This document shows positions 34,913-35,500 of a DNA stretch of 35,500 nt, piece after piece (position 1 is the first letter of the stretch; each line of letters opens with the position of its first letter). The translations under genes and the position numbers were made by a program. Source of the stretch: an uncultured Bacilli bacterium (GTDB taxonomy: Bacteria > Bacillota_I > Bacilli_A > RFN20 > CAG-449); assembly GCA_947593895.1 (NCBI GenBank), contig CANQDY010000001.1, positions 1-35,500 on the forward strand. The letters are read 5' to 3'. The notes beneath the pieces were generated by a model, which did no database searches, was not told where the DNA came from, and was given only the letters and a program-made list of their open reading frames with translations.

Positions 34913-34937
34913 AAAAAAAGTGATTTATGAATCACTT
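34913..34937 (-). terminator. Intrinsic terminator overlapping the GtrA-like stop codon
   Basis: AAGTGATT / AATCACTT with loop TATG (34918-34937), then seven T on the minus strand. The stop codon of the GtrA-like gene (34927-34925) is inside the hairpin. Confidence 0.85.
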
Positions 34938-35476
34938 TTCTTTTCTAAATCAATATTTTCTTTTTTTCTTTTAATTTTAATTGGACCAACCAAAAATTTA
35001 TTAACGAAAAACATAATAGGTAAAGGAACAATAGCTGCAACAAATGTGGCTAAGAAATATGGCCATTTCAATACTATATTAAATAACCATATTCCAAGTA
35101 AATTCACGACAAAATTTGGAATTGAACTTAATGGATAACGAGCTAATCTTACTAACTTCCATTCTTGTCTAAATGCAAATAAAGCATTTGTTGTATATGA
35201 AACTGGAATACTAATTACAAACGCAATTATGTAAGGAAGAGTAAATTTATTACCGATTTCCTTTAAAATTGCTTCATTTGCATTTGCAAAAAGCGGAGTT
35301 GGGTTAAGTTTACATGGTACAAATATTGCATACATGATCAATTGGGTCAATAAATATGTAAATAAAGTATTCATCGCTCCCCAAAATAAAAATCTAATTC
35401 CTGCTTTTTCGTATAATTTTCTAATCAAGGATTCACTTTTTCCAAAAAATGAATCTTCTTTAAAAATTCTTTTCAT
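34925..35476 (-). CDS. GtrA-like membrane protein
   Basis: A 183-residue protein with four membrane helices, of the GtrA/DPMS-like family (PF04138). FLFWGAMNTLFTYLL (about 30-44) and the SYTTNALFAFR segment are typical. A loop of about 30 residues between helices 1 and 2 and a basic-acidic tail make it longer than usual (120-150). Such proteins are thought to flip polyprenyl-linked sugars or act with glycosyltransferases. Its end is embedded in a terminator. The ATG at 35476 lacks a clear ribosome binding site and the frame remains open to the window edge, so an earlier start outside the window is possible. Confidence 0.8.
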   Translation of the reverse strand: MKRIFKEDSFFGKSESLIRKLYEKAGIRFLFWGAMNTLFTYLLTQLIMYAIFVPCKLNPTPLFANANEAILKEIGNKFTLPYIIAFVISIPVSYTTNALFAFRQEWKLVRLARYPLSSIPNFVVNLLGIWLFNIVLKWPYFLATFVAAIVPLPIMFFVNKFLVGPIKIKRKKENIDLEKKSDS

Positions 35477-35500
35477 CAGAATGTAACTTTTGGTGTTTCT

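Overview
The window is very A+T-rich DNA from a low-GC Gram-positive bacterium, most probably a member of the Bacilli or Erysipelotrichia and possibly an uncultured gut or host-associated lineage. Evidence: strong AGGAGG-type ribosome binding sites, many MKK...LxxC lipoproteins, a peptidoglycan carboxypeptidase (so a walled cell), the SUF system in the Firmicutes order with SufU, and the origin-proximal block mnmG-rsmG-parA-parB. TGA is used as a stop (end of mnmG, directly before the rsmG ATG) and TGG encodes Trp, so this is the standard bacterial code and not the Mycoplasma/Spiroplasma code. SpmB and two YjcZ-like microproteins hint at a spore-forming ancestry or lifestyle, but no decisive sporulation gene is present. 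Almost all genes lie on the minus strand, as expected for one replichore if oriC lies to the right.

Left part (1-9.4 kb): a small Ser/Thr-rich lipoprotein; spmB without spmA; an aldo/keto reductase behind a DtxR-type metal regulator; a membrane-anchored protein of unknown function; a class I glutamine amidotransferase-like hydrolase (C26); a membrane-anchored alpha/beta hydrolase; an exported protein of unknown function whose leader carries an intrinsic terminator; a probable decayed gene; a plus-strand Ser-rich lipoprotein; and a convergent D-Ala-D-Ala carboxypeptidase whose stop codon overlaps it. This is accessory, envelope-directed content with AT-rich gaps.

Middle (9.5-14.2 kb): the most unusual locus. 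One well-formed promoter drives a secreted protein of unknown function followed by two different ABC transporters, each an ATPase fused to a MacB/FtsX-like permease with a large extracellular domain.

Core block (14.4-25.7 kb): sufC-sufD-sufS-sufU-sufB-mnmG-rsmG-parA-parB-cls-esterase, all on the minus strand with tiny gaps or overlaps, perhaps one long transcription unit linking Fe-S assembly, tRNA/rRNA modification, chromosome segregation and phospholipid synthesis. The ParB has eroded CTP-binding motifs.

Right part (25.9-35.5 kb): two tandem 34-residue hydrophobic microproteins with their own terminator; a plus-strand pair of large lipoproteins (one PrsA/parvulin-like); a HIT hydrolase; then minus-strand yhaM, recX, a GT4 glycosyltransferase and an UPF0104 membrane protein in one overlapping operon, and a GtrA-like membrane protein with its own terminator at the edge. 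No tRNA, rRNA, CRISPR array, intact insertion sequence or prophage was seen.
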